NCBI RefSeq assembly: GCF_036188265.1
Contig: NZ_CP108093.1
Coordinates: 372,001-436,000 of the forward strand
Reading direction: 5' to 3'
Length of the DNA stretch: 64,000 bases
Source of the DNA: Streptomyces sp. NBC_00247
GTDB taxonomy: Bacteria > Actinomycetota > Actinomycetes > Streptomycetales > Streptomycetaceae
Program-made: the position numbers and the translations under genes
Shown: positions 43,692 to 52,578 of the stretch, one piece after another
Layout of the letters: each line of letters starts with the position of its first letter
Position numbering within the stretch: position 1 is the stretch's first letter
Notes under the pieces: model-generated
Told to the model about the DNA's origin: nothing
Seen by the model: the letters and a program-made list of their open reading frames with translations, nothing else
The model's database searches: none

Positions 43692-45785
43692 GTGACCACA
43701 GCCAGCAGCGAGACCGCTCCGGTGGCGCCGAGCGCCGCCGCGCCGCCCGTCCTCGACCCTCGCCGCCGCAACATCGTCTTCGCGACGATCGTGCTCGGGA
43801 TCCTCCTCGCGGCGCTGGACCAGACGATCGTGGGTACGGCGCTGCCCACGATCGTCTCGGACCTCGGCGGGGCGGCCCACATGTCCTGGGTGGTCACCGC
43901 CTATCTGCTCGCCGAGACCGTCGCCACGGTGCTGGTCGGCAAGTTCGGTGACCTGTTCGGGCGCAAGCTCGTGTTCCAGGTCTCGGCGATCGTCTTCATC
44001 ACCGGCTCGTTCCTCTGCGGCCTGGCCTCCAACATGCTGCTGCTGATCATCTGGCGCGGTCTCCAGGGCATCGGCGCGGGCGGCCTCATGGTGACCTCGA
44101 TGGCGCTGATCGCGGACGTGATCCCGCTGCGCGAACGCGGCAAGTACCAGGGTGCGATCGGGGCCGTGTTCGGGGTGTCGACCGTCGTCGGCCCACTGCT
44201 CGGCGGGGTGTTCACCGACCATCTGACCTGGCGCTGGGCGTTCTACGTCAACGTGCCGATCGCGATCGTGGTGGTCATCGCGGCGGCCCGGAACATTCCG
44301 TCCGTACGGGCAGCGGGCCGCCCGGTCATCGACTACCTGGGCATCGCCCTGGTGGCGGTCGGCGCGAGCGCGCTGATCCTCGGCACGAGCTGGGGCGGCA
44401 ACGAGTACGCCTGGGGCTCCCCCGTCATCATCGGCCTCTTCGTCGGCGGACTCGTCGCGCTCGCCCTGTTCGTGCGGGTGGAGAGCCGGGCCAAGGAACC
44501 GATGCTGCCGATGCGGCTCTTCCACAACCCGGTCTTCACGGTCTGCGCGATCCTGAGCTTCATCGTCGGCTTCGCGATGCTCGGCGCCATGACCTTCCTG
44601 CCCACGTACCTCCAGTACGTGGACGCGAACTCGGCGACGATCTCCGGCGTCCGGACGCTCCCGATGGTCATCGGTCTGCTGATCGCCTCGATCTTCAGTG
44701 GCAACACCGTCAGCAGGACCGGCCGGTACCGGATCTTCCCCATCGTGGGGTCGCTGGTGATGGCCGCCGGGCTCTTCCTGATGTCGCTGATGGGCCCGGA
44801 CACCGGGGTGTTCCTGGAGTCGGTCTACATGTTCGTGCTCGGCCTCGGCATCGGGCTGTCGATGCAGGTCCTGACGATCGCCGTGCAGAACACCGTGGAC
44901 TACGCGGACCTGGGTACGGCCACCTCGGGCGTGACCTTCTTCCGTACCCTCGGCAGCTCCTTCGGCACGGCGGTCTTCGGCACGATCTACGCCAACTCGT
45001 TGGGGCCGAACCTCCAGCAGGGGGTGGCCGAGGCGGCGAGGGCGGGCGGTGATCCGGCGACGCTGAACGCGGCCTCGCAGAACCCGCTGAGCCTGCACGC
45101 CCTGCCCGACGCGCAGTCCGCGCCTCTCGCACAGGCCTACGCGGACACCATCCACACCGTCTTCCTCTGGACGGTGCCGGTGGCGCTGATCGGGTTCGTG
45201 GTGGCGCTGTTCCTGAAGGAGGTCAAGCTGCGGGACTCGGCGCGGGCCGGTTCGACCGACATGGGCGAGGGATTCGCCCAGCCCATGAGCGGGAACCCGG
45301 ACCGGGTCCTGGAGTTCTCGGTGGCCAAGATCCTCCACGGCGCCCGCCCGGACACGGCACGGCGGATCGTCGACGCGTCCGATACCCGCCTGGACATGGC
45401 GGGCGCCTGGGCCGTCATGCAGGTCGACCTGTTCACGCGGATGGTCGGGCACGCCGGTCTCGGGCTGATCGCGACCCGCCACCGGCTGCCCCCGGAGGTC
45501 CTGGTCCCGGTCTTCGACCGGATGATCGACGAGGGCTACCTGACCGGCGACGGACGCCTCTTCCAGCACACCGCGGCGGGCCGCCGGGAGGCGGCCACGA
45601 TCACCTCCGCCTGGGCCAGGTGGCTCAACGAACGGCTGGCGGAGGACGGCGCCCGGCCCGACGACCGGCAGTTGAGGGCGGCGGTCGACGTCATCGCCAA
45701 ACAGCTCCTCGCGGAGGACCTGGCGGCCGAACTCGCCCCGGCCCCCCGGAACCACGCGCCCACCCCGGTGGGTACGGCGGTCTGA
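43692..45785 (+). CDS. DHA2-type MFS drug exporter fused to a winged-helix-like C-terminal domain
   Basis: 697 residues, GTG 43692. The first ~515 residues form a 14-helix EmrB/QacA-type transporter: LGILLAALDQTIVGTALPTI in helix 1, LFGRKLVFQ (motif A), GGLMVTSMALIADVIPLRERG and VGPLLGGVFTDHLTWRWAF (motif C). About 180 further residues follow. Their core, DMAGAWAVMQVDLFTRMVGHAG then LPPEVLVPVFDRMIDEGYL and GRLFQHTAAGRREA, has the helix and wing pattern of a MarR/PadR-like domain. It exports toxic or endogenous compounds by proton antiport; the tail may sense ligand or regulate the pump. Confidence 0.85.
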   Translation: MTTASSETAPVAPSAAAPPVLDPRRRNIVFATIVLGILLAALDQTIVGTALPTIVSDLGGAAHMSWVVTAYLLAETVATVLVGKFGDLFGRKLVFQVSAIVFITGSFLCGLASNMLLLIIWRGLQGIGAGGLMVTSMALIADVIPLRERGKYQGAIGAVFGVSTVVGPLLGGVFTDHLTWRWAFYVNVPIAIVVVIAAARNIPSVRAAGRPVIDYLGIALVAVGASALILGTSWGGNEYAWGSPVIIGLFVGGLVALALFVRVESRAKEPMLPMRLFHNPVFTVCAILSFIVGFAMLGAMTFLPTYLQYVDANSATISGVRTLPMVIGLLIASIFSGNTVSRTGRYRIFPIVGSLVMAAGLFLMSLMGPDTGVFLESVYMFVLGLGIGLSMQVLTIAVQNTVDYADLGTATSGVTFFRTLGSSFGTAVFGTIYANSLGPNLQQGVAEAARAGGDPATLNAASQNPLSLHALPDAQSAPLAQAYADTIHTVFLWTVPVALIGFVVALFLKEVKLRDSARAGSTDMGEGFAQPMSGNPDRVLEFSVAKILHGARPDTARRIVDASDTRLDMAGAWAVMQVDLFTRMVGHAGLGLIATRHRLPPEVLVPVFDRMIDEGYLTGDGRLFQHTAAGRREAATITSAWARWLNERLAEDGARPDDRQLRAAVDVIAKQLLAEDLAAELAPAPRNHAPTPVGTAV

Positions 45786-45915
45786 GGCGCGGCCGGGCAC
45801 CGGGCTCCGGGAAGGGCCCGCCGGGCCACTCGCCGTGGCCACTCCGGGGGGGGCACATGCCGGGGGCACCCGTCCCGCCGCTCGCCCTGGTCGTCCGCCG
45901 GGGTCACTCGTCCGG

Positions 45916-46359
45916 TCACTCGTCGGGGAACTCCCCGTCCTCGTAGACCCAGGCGCCCTCGTGGCGGACGAAGGTGCTCCGCTCATGCATGCCGCCGGGC
46001 CGTCCGCCCTCGGTCCAATGGGCGCGGAAGGTGACGGTGCCTCTCGGGTGGAAGGCACTGCCCTCGGCGGTGTCCAGGATCTCCAGCCGCTCCCAGTGCG
46101 TGCCGGGATCGAACTCGACGGCCGGCGGCCGGGTCGCCGGATGCCAGGTGCGCAGCAGGTAGGCGGCGTCCCGGACGACGAAGGCCGCGTACCGGGACCG
46201 CATCAGGGCCTCGCAGGTGGGCGCGGCGGCCGTACCCGCGTGGTATCGGCCGCAGCAGGCACCGTACGGAGCCGACAGGCCGCAGGGACAGGGGGCGTCC
46301 GGGGTGATGCGCGGGGCGGAGGGAACGGGCGGTTTCCGGCGGGCGGTGCGTCGTGACAT
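45916..46359 (-). CDS. ychJ: YchJ/UPF0225 family protein with SEC-C zinc motif
   Basis: 147 residues, ATG 46359. The N-terminal SEC-C-like motif CPCGLSAPYGACCGRYH binds zinc, followed by ALMRSRYAAFVVRDAAYLLRTWHP, a hallmark of YchJ. The remainder is an NTF2-like domain (FRAHWTEGG, ERSTFVRHEGAWVYEDG). The cellular role is undefined; such proteins are widespread and monocistronic, as here. Confidence 0.88.
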   Translation of the reverse strand: MSRRTARRKPPVPSAPRITPDAPCPCGLSAPYGACCGRYHAGTAAAPTCEALMRSRYAAFVVRDAAYLLRTWHPATRPPAVEFDPGTHWERLEILDTAEGSAFHPRGTVTFRAHWTEGGRPGGMHERSTFVRHEGAWVYEDGEFPDE

Positions 46360-46499
46360 GCGCCCATTGTCGCCGGTCGCGGCATGCGCCCGTCATCAGC
46401 GGCCAGGATGACCGGCCGCACCTGAACGGGCTCTGCCGCCCCCTGTTCGACGAGCGATGACCCGGCCGCGCAGGCCTGGTGCTCCCGCCCGTGCGGGCC

Positions 46500-46709
46500 T
46501 CACCACCGCTGCGGGGGCTCCGCTTCTCCGGCCGCCGGCCGGCGCCGCCTGCCCGCCCCGGTGGAGGCGGCACGCGCGCAGTCGGGTGATCCCGCCGGAT
46601 GCGCGTACCCGTGCGCGCGGGCGCCGGTCGCGTTGTCGCCGTACACCACGACGACCGTCTCGCCGAGGACCGGGCCGCCGCAGTCGACGCACTGCGGTGG
46701 AATCGTCAT
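46500..46709 (-). CDS. Small zinc-ribbon-like protein
   Basis: 69 residues, ATG 46709 with AGGACGGG upstream. The N-terminus has CVDCGG and later PDC, three cysteines that could bind zinc, then a basic C-terminus rich in Arg and Gly. It diverges from the XRE regulator at 46951, a position where DUF397 or other partner genes often sit in streptomycetes, but it is not a DUF397 protein. I do not recognise the family. The reading frame continues upstream without a better start. Confidence 0.5.
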   Translation of the reverse strand: MTIPPQCVDCGGPVLGETVVVVYGDNATGARAHGYAHPAGSPDCARAASTGAGRRRRPAAGEAEPPQRW

Positions 46710-46950
46710 CCGGCCCGTCCTGCTGCCCGTGCGTCCTCGGCCATGCCCGCGCCTCTCCTCCTGTGGTGGATCACGCACGGTGCGTGATGCCGCAGCCCAG
46801 CATGCACTGCTCACAGACCGGAACGCAAAGATTGCGTTCTCCTCGGCTGCGTTCCGCCCGTCCGTGGTCCGTGCCCGCGTCCTGCCGGTTTGGGATGCGA
46901 CCCCGTCACCGGCCAGACTCTCGTTACCCCCGGACAGGAAGGCGCACACC

Positions 46951-47880
46951 GTGTCGGACAGGCAACGGACCCCACCCCCGACCGTCAGGCTGCGGCGGCT
47001 CGCCGCCCTCCTTCGGCGGCTGCGCGCCGAAGCGGAGCTGACACGCGAGCAGGTCGCCGTACGTACCGGCGTCAACGTGGTGACGCTGTACCGGATCGAG
47101 AAAGCGCGCGCCCGCCCGCAGCAGCGGACCCTGACGGCGTTGATGGAGGTGTACGGGGCCGGCGAGGCGCAACGCGCGGACCTGATGGCTGCTCAGCGGC
47201 TCGCCGACGACCGGAGCCGGCTGCGGCCGTACGGCGCGGAGCCGTCCGGGGCGGCGAGGGCCGGCGGGGCCACGGGGTTCGCCGGGTTCTCGGAGGGCTA
47301 CCTCGCGTATCTCGGGTTCGAGGCCGAGGCGCGTACGGTGCGCGCCTACGAATCGATGTGCGTGCCGGAGCTGCTCCAGACCGAGCGGTACGCCCGGGCG
47401 GTGATCCGGGGCATGCTGCCCGACGCCGGGCGGGCGGAGGTCGACGAGCGCGTCCGGGTACGGATGGAGCGGCGGAGCCTGCTCACGAGGGCGAACGGGC
47501 CGAGGATCCGCGCGGTCCTGGACGAGGCCGCCGTACGGCGCGCGGTCGGCGGGCCCGAGGTGATGCGCGAGCAGGCCGAGCACCTCGTGCGGATCGGGCG
47601 GGAACCCGGGGTGGGGGTGCGGGTGATCCCGTTCGGCGCGGGGGCCCACGCCGGAATGGCCGGAAGCTTCGTCCACCTGGACTTCCCCGACGCCCGGGAC
47701 GCGGAGTTGGTCTGGGCGGACACCCCCGCCGGTGACGTGTTCCTGGATTCGGAGGAGGAGACCCTGCGCTACCGGTCGTTGTTCGAGCGGCTGCGGGCGG
47801 TGGCCCTGGACCGCGATGACAGCGCCGCGTTGCTGGAGTCGGCGTGCCGGTCGCTGCGTTCGGCGGATTCAGTTCACTGA
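46951..47880 (+). CDS. XRE-family regulator with DUF5753 domain
   Basis: 309 residues, GTG 46951 (CAGGAAGG upstream). The HTH is LRAEAELTREQVAVRTGVNV then TLYRIEKARARP (about 20-65). The DUF5753 domain follows from about residue 105: YESMCVPELLQTERYARAVI, RRSLLTRANGPRIRAVLDEAA and ending GSFVHLDFPDARDAELVWAD. Such regulators typically work with small partner proteins. The frame is open from 46561 but the upstream part is non-coding in character. Confidence 0.88.
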   Translation: MSDRQRTPPPTVRLRRLAALLRRLRAEAELTREQVAVRTGVNVVTLYRIEKARARPQQRTLTALMEVYGAGEAQRADLMAAQRLADDRSRLRPYGAEPSGAARAGGATGFAGFSEGYLAYLGFEAEARTVRAYESMCVPELLQTERYARAVIRGMLPDAGRAEVDERVRVRMERRSLLTRANGPRIRAVLDEAAVRRAVGGPEVMREQAEHLVRIGREPGVGVRVIPFGAGAHAGMAGSFVHLDFPDARDAELVWADTPAGDVFLDSEEETLRYRSLFERLRAVALDRDDSAALLESACRSLRSADSVH

Positions 47881-48011
47881 GGGCCGTCGGCGCGGCACGC
47901 TTCGGGCCTCTGCTCGGCCCGTGGGTACCGGCCCCGGATCTGCGCCTTGCGACAGGGGCCGGCTCCGTCACGGTCGTACTGCGGCGGGCGTGCGGGCGGC
48001 TTCGACCGGTT

Positions 48012-49277
48012 TCAGAGCGGCTCTGCGACCGAGTGCAGAACTCGACTGCTGGTGCCCTGGTCCGGCGTCGGTTCCGGGGCGGGCCGTGGCCCGGCCGGGC
48101 TGGTGCAGCGGGCCCAGATCAGAAGGGTGAGGGGGTAGACGGCGTAGCCGATGCGGGTTGCCGGAGACAGCAGGATGGCGATGGTGAGGCCGAGCGCGAG
48201 CCGGTGGGCGGCAGCCGCCGTGGTCGTCGGCGGCCGAACGATGAGCGACACGGCTGTGGCAATGGCGCCGACGCCTATGAGAGCCACGGCGATGGTCTTG
48301 CCGTGGGGCAGTACGGCGGACAGGAGGGCGCCCAGGAGCGGGCTGGCGGCGGTCGAGGCGGTGTCGCTCAGTCCGAAGGGATAGAGCACCGCGTTGTCGA
48401 GGAAGGCATGCGGATCGGCCAGGAGCGGCGGCACGACGGCCAACGCCGCCACTGCGACCGCCACCGCAGCCGCGGTCCTGGCCGCGCGTGATCCCTTGGT
48501 CGCGGCCAGGAGGACGACGATGACGGGTATGGCCGGCCACGCGGTCCACTTCAGAATGGCTGCCGCTCCCAGTGCCAGACCGGCACCCACGGAACGGCCC
48601 CGGTGCGCGTACGCCAGGGCCAGAAGTACGAAGGCCACGACCACGGGATCGACCCCGCCTATGGCCAGCGGCAGCGCCACCACGGGGCAGGCCGCGATCC
48701 ATGCCGCCCCGGTCACCGCCGTGCTTCGCGCATGCGGCCGACCCTTGACCAGGACGGCCACGGCAGCGGCCAGCGCGGTGACGAACCCGGCCAGATTCCA
48801 CAGACGGGCGCTCGAGAACACTCCCGCGCCGAAGAGCGCGTGAGGGAGCCCGAAGAGGGCCATGCCGGGCAGGTAGGGGTTGAAGTCGGGCACCGCGACA
48901 GGATGCGAGAGGTAAGGGGTGCCGGTATCCAGGAAGTGCCGGGCGGACCGTTCGACGACGCCGACCTCCATCTGCTGCAGGCCCACGGCAGTCAGCCACA
49001 CCAGCGGAACCGCCAGCGCGCCGACGACGCCGATCAGGGCCACCGCACGGGACCACTGGACACGGGAACCCAGCGACACCAGCGCGGCACAGGCATAGGC
49101 GACAGCAGCGGCGAGTCCCCACCGGTGCTGCGACGTGTTCGAAGCGGAAGCAATCCCCACACCCAGGGCCATCAAGGAGCTCGCCGCCAATGCCCACAGG
49201 TCCCACCGGCGGACGGTCGTGCTGGAGCGACGACCCGGAGGTCGACCGGAAGCATCTGGAAATCGCGATATGTGCAT
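48012..49277 (-). CDS. Polytopic membrane glycosyltransferase (GT87/DUF2029-like)
   Basis: 421 residues, ATG 49277. About 10-12 hydrophobic segments run through the protein. The hallmarks fit polyprenyl-phosphate-mannose-dependent GT-C enzymes: an extracytoplasmic loop with RSARHFLDTGTPYLSHP and NPYLPGMALFGLP, and GAAAILKWTAWPAIPVIVVL later. GT87 proteins transfer mannose in the envelope. Convergent with the XRE gene; divergent from the STAND regulator. The Pro-rich C-terminal tail (PAGPRPAPEPTPDQ) is probably cytoplasmic. Confidence 0.75.
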   Translation of the reverse strand: MHISRFPDASGRPPGRRSSTTVRRWDLWALAASSLMALGVGIASASNTSQHRWGLAAAVAYACAALVSLGSRVQWSRAVALIGVVGALAVPLVWLTAVGLQQMEVGVVERSARHFLDTGTPYLSHPVAVPDFNPYLPGMALFGLPHALFGAGVFSSARLWNLAGFVTALAAAVAVLVKGRPHARSTAVTGAAWIAACPVVALPLAIGGVDPVVVAFVLLALAYAHRGRSVGAGLALGAAAILKWTAWPAIPVIVVLLAATKGSRAARTAAAVAVAVAALAVVPPLLADPHAFLDNAVLYPFGLSDTASTAASPLLGALLSAVLPHGKTIAVALIGVGAIATAVSLIVRPPTTTAAAAHRLALGLTIAILLSPATRIGYAVYPLTLLIWARCTSPAGPRPAPEPTPDQGTSSRVLHSVAEPL

Positions 49278-49617
49278 GTAAAGGGGCCTTGGCTAGAAAG
49301 TCGTCCGCACAAGTGAACGGACGCGCGGCAAGAGGTTGGATGCGCCGGCGAAGCAGGCGCCCGCGGTCGGGCGGCCGGCATGGCGCCCCGCGCGACGCGA
49401 GGCGCGCTTCCGCGCGTGCTGATCGGGGCCCCGGCGTCTTCCCTCTGTACGGGAAGCGCTCAGGACCGCGCCCGACACACCTCATCCAATCCAGTGCGGG
49501 CCGGGGGGACCAGGAAGTTCGACCGGCGGATGGAGCGGCCCGCATACTTCTGCCGGTGAGTACTGCCAGGAGGTACGCCGTTCCGGCCGGGCCACGCAGA
49601 CCAGGGGGACCACAGCT
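49278..49617. other. Divergent intergenic region
   Basis: 340 bp holding the promoters of the GT87-like gene and the STAND regulator. No gene, tRNA or strong hairpin was recognised. AGGGGG just before 49618 is the ribosome binding site of the STAND gene. Confidence 0.5.
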
Positions 49618-51963
49618 GTGGGCGACAAGAATTTCGGCGAGCTGCTGCACGCACTGCGCACAAGAGCGGGCATCAGCCAGGAGCGGCTGGCGCAGCGGGC
49701 GGGGATCAGCGTGCGGGCGCTGTCGGACATGGAGCGCGGGCGGACGCGGGGGCCGCGGCAGAGCACGGTGGAGGCACTGGCCGCGGCCCTGGGAGTGGAC
49801 GGCATGGTGGGCCATGAGCTGGAGGACGCCGCCCGGTCGGGCCGTCCGCGGGCCGTCGGCGGGGCGGGGCCCCATGCGTCGGCCGGGACGGGGCCGGGCG
49901 CGGGGTCGCCGGCCGGACACGGGCTGGCGTTGCCGCGTGATCTCGGTGACTTCACCGCCCGCGGCCCCGCCCTGGCCGGGCTGCGGGTCCTGGCCGGGCA
50001 CCTCGATCCCGCCCGACCGCCGGTCGCCGTGATCTGCGGGCAGCCCGGGCTGGGCAAGACCGCCTTCGCCGTGCACGCCGCCCATGCTCTGGCGCCGGGT
50101 TTCCCGGACGGGCAGTACGCCGTCGACCTGCGCGGCATGGACCCGAAGCCCACACCGCCGCGCGAGGTGCTCGCCCGGCTCCTGCACGCTCTCGGTGTGG
50201 CCGACACCGATGTCCCGGCCGCCACCGACGAGCGCGGCGGGCTGCTGCGCTCGGTGCTGCGCGAGCGCCGGGTGCTGCTGCTTCTGGACAACGCCGCCGA
50301 CGAGGACCAGGTCCGCCCCCTGCTGCCCGGTCACGGCGCCTGTCTGACCCTGGTCACCAGCCGCCGCTCGCTGGCCGGCCTGGAAGCCGTCCACCGTAGC
50401 GAGCTCGCGCTGCTGCGCCGGGAGGAGGCGGTCGAACTCCTCACCCGTGTCATCGGCTCGGAGCGGGTCGAGCGGGAGACACAGGCTGCCCGCGACCTCG
50501 CGGAACTCTGTGGTTACTTGCCCTTGGCCGTGCGCATCGCCGCCCAGCGCCTGGCCTCCCGGCCCGGCGAGACCCTGGCCAAACTCGTGACCCAGCTCAC
50601 CGCTCACGGGGACCGCCTGGACACCCTGCGGGCAGGCTCCCTGCAGATACGGTCCGCCTTCACGTTGTCCTACCGTCAGCTCAGCCCGGCCGCCCGCACC
50701 GTCTTCCGCCGCGCCTCACTTGCCTGCGGCCCCGACTTCAGCCCCACCACCGCAGCCCTGCTGGCGGGCATACCCGCACGCCAGGCCGCGCGCTGCCTCG
50801 AACGGCTGACCGACGCCGGACTGCTCCAGCCGCACTCCACCGCCGACCGCTACCGCTTCCACGACCTCCTGCGCCTGTTCGCCGCCGAACAACTGGTCGA
50901 GGATGACGATCCCGTCCAGATCACCGCTGCCCAGGACCGGGCCGCCCAGTGGATCCTGCGCCGGGCCACCACCGCCGCACTGCGCTTCGACGCCGACCGC
51001 CACCAGGACGCGCCCGAAGGCGACCCCGACCCGGCCACCGCGCCCATCGACCGCGAGCAGGCCCGGATCTGGCTGGAAGCCGAGCGGCCCCAGTGGCTCG
51101 CCGCTCTGGGCCACGCCCAGGCGGCAGGCCGGCACCAGCAGGTCGTCGACGCCGCCGAAGCGATGCACTGGTTCTCCGACGTGACCGCGCACTGGGAGCT
51201 GTGGGCGGAGGTGTTCCAGCGGGCCGTCGACTCCGCCCGCGCGCTCGGCAGCAGGCGCGACGAGGCCGTCCACCTCAACTACCTCGCCTGGGCCTACAAC
51301 TTCTGCCTCCACGACTACCCCGCCGCCCTGGCCGCCGCACGAGCAGCCCTGCCCGCGGCCTACGAGGCCGCAGACCAGCTCCAGGCGGGATGGGCCCTGG
51401 GATACGAAGCAGGAGCACTCCGCCGGCTCGGACGGACCGACGAGTCCATCGACCGGCTGCGCGAGGCAGCCGCCCACCTCAGGGACCACACGGACCCGCA
51501 GGTCCGCCTCGCCGAACTCACCATTCTCATTACCCTGGGCCAGCACCTGCGCTACGCCGACCGTGCGGACGAGGCCCTGGTCATCCACCGGCGCAGCGAG
51601 GCTCTCTGCCTCGCCGGGGTGCCGGGGACGCCGCACGACCTGATCGCTTCCTATGTGGCGCAGACCCGTCATCACCTCGGCAGCGACCTCATGGCCCTGG
51701 GACTATGGGGCCAGGCCGAATCCCCTCTGCGTGCCGCCCTGGCCCACTGGGAGGCAGGCCGGATGCCGGCCTGGAGCGAACCCGTCCGCCTCGACCTCGG
51801 CATCACCCTGCGCCACCTCGACCGCCACGACGAGGCCCGCGCGACGTTGACCACGGCCCACCGCGCCCTCGTCGGGCTGAACAATCCCCGCCACCGCGAA
51901 GCCGCCGACGAACTGGGCCACGTCACCGCAGAGTTCGCCACCGCCGACCAGCCGATCGGCTGA
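49618..51963 (+). CDS. STAND-type regulator: XRE HTH, NB-ARC ATPase and TPR repeats
   Basis: 781 residues, GTG 49618. HTH of the XRE type (ISQERLAQRAGISVRALSDM, about 19-38), then an Ala/Gly/Pro linker to about 105. The NB-ARC domain follows with P-loop GQPGLGKTAF (141-150), Walker B VLLLLDNAA and a TSRR sensor-like motif. After a winged-helix-like segment (FHDLLRLFAAEQL), the C-terminal ~330 residues look like TPR repeats (YPAALAAARAALPAAYEAAD, RTDESIDRLREAAAHLR). This is the SARP/AfsR-like signalling architecture with an XRE in place of a SARP DNA-binding domain. Ligand and targets are unknown. Confidence 0.85.
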   Translation: MGDKNFGELLHALRTRAGISQERLAQRAGISVRALSDMERGRTRGPRQSTVEALAAALGVDGMVGHELEDAARSGRPRAVGGAGPHASAGTGPGAGSPAGHGLALPRDLGDFTARGPALAGLRVLAGHLDPARPPVAVICGQPGLGKTAFAVHAAHALAPGFPDGQYAVDLRGMDPKPTPPREVLARLLHALGVADTDVPAATDERGGLLRSVLRERRVLLLLDNAADEDQVRPLLPGHGACLTLVTSRRSLAGLEAVHRSELALLRREEAVELLTRVIGSERVERETQAARDLAELCGYLPLAVRIAAQRLASRPGETLAKLVTQLTAHGDRLDTLRAGSLQIRSAFTLSYRQLSPAARTVFRRASLACGPDFSPTTAALLAGIPARQAARCLERLTDAGLLQPHSTADRYRFHDLLRLFAAEQLVEDDDPVQITAAQDRAAQWILRRATTAALRFDADRHQDAPEGDPDPATAPIDREQARIWLEAERPQWLAALGHAQAAGRHQQVVDAAEAMHWFSDVTAHWELWAEVFQRAVDSARALGSRRDEAVHLNYLAWAYNFCLHDYPAALAAARAALPAAYEAADQLQAGWALGYEAGALRRLGRTDESIDRLREAAAHLRDHTDPQVRLAELTILITLGQHLRYADRADEALVIHRRSEALCLAGVPGTPHDLIASYVAQTRHHLGSDLMALGLWGQAESPLRAALAHWEAGRMPAWSEPVRLDLGITLRHLDRHDEARATLTTAHRALVGLNNPRHREAADELGHVTAEFATADQPIG

Positions 51964-52037
51964 GACGCCTCGCTCCTCCGGATGCGACCGCCGCGCCCTC
52001 GTGGAACCGGTGTCCGTCCCAGCGGCGGGGAAGCGGC

Positions 52038-52265
52038 TTCCGCCCGACCTCGCACTGCCGCGCCTGCCGACACGAGTTCTACGCGTGCCGTCGCGCCCGC
52101 GCGGACGCACTCTTCGAACTCACGGACGCGGTGCTGTGCGTGGACGGGCCGGTGAAGACCCTGGTCGAGCTGCCGCCGGCGGCCCGAGCACCAGCGTGGG
52201 CACGGCGCCCCGCGGCGCTGGACCGGGGCCGGGCCGAGCCCGCGCGGGCCACGGCGGGCACTGGC
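52038..52265 (+). pseudogene. Transposase relic with frameshift
   Basis: One frame reads FRPTSHCRACRHEFYACRRA, then ALFELTDAVLCVDGPVKTLV and ELP; the neighbouring frame continues RPEHQRGHGAPR. Together these match the start of a DDE-type putative transposase common in streptomycetes (RxEFYxCLxxRxDALFELxDAVLCxDGPVxxxxEL...PEHRRGHG, recalled). The frame change shows it is broken, and the catalytic part is absent. It lies between the STAND gene and the DUF397 gene. Confidence 0.5.
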
Positions 52266-52319
52266 GGGAGCCCGGGACCTGGTACGGACCCGTTGGAGGC
52301 CGAGCTCAGGTCAGGCCAA

Positions 52320-52349
52320 GGTCAGGTCAGGTCAGGTCAGGTCAGGTCA
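52320..52349. repeat. Pentanucleotide tandem repeat (GGTCA)6
   Basis: Six perfect GGTCA units, with degenerate units just upstream (52306-52315). The array overlaps the last codon and stop (ACC TGA) of the DUF397 gene. Because each unit can supply a TGA, changes in copy number downstream of the stop should not alter the protein. Confidence 0.8.
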
Positions 52350-52578
52350 GCAGGAAGTCTGCCTGGCCGGTCTTGGCGCCCTGGATGAAGGCGGCCATCT
52401 CGCCGGTGGAGTAGATGAGCGCCGGGCCGTCGGGGTCCGCGGACTGGCGGACGGCGACCCTGCCGTCCGCCAGCTTCAGGGTCTCGACGCAGTTGCCTCC
52501 GTTGCCCCCGCTCCAGGGCTTGGCCCAGCCTTCGAGGCCGAGGGCCGCGGCCGGCATGCCGTTGTAAATGTCGCTCAT
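52342..52578 (-). CDS. DUF397 domain protein
   Basis: 78 residues, ATG 52578, whose A of the start overlaps the stop of the XRE gene (TGATG). DUF397 signature: GLEGWAKPWSGGNGGNCVETLKL, RVAVRQSADPDGPALIYST and EMAAFIQGAKTGQADFLLT. DUF397 proteins pair with XRE/DUF5753 regulators as small interacting partners, in a toxin-antitoxin-like or sigma/anti-sigma-like manner. The stop lies within the GGTCA tandem repeat. Confidence 0.92.
   Translation of the reverse strand: MSDIYNGMPAAALGLEGWAKPWSGGNGGNCVETLKLADGRVAVRQSADPDGPALIYSTGEMAAFIQGAKTGQADFLLT

Noticed and set aside
43458..46058. Long minus-strand open frame opposite the MFS gene
   Set aside because: Composition is His/Arg/Gln-rich antisense of a membrane protein; no ribosome binding site or motif.
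49278..49617. A possible tRNA in GC-rich hairpin-forming DNA
   Set aside because: No cloverleaf with conserved TTC-loop and acceptor pairing could be drawn.
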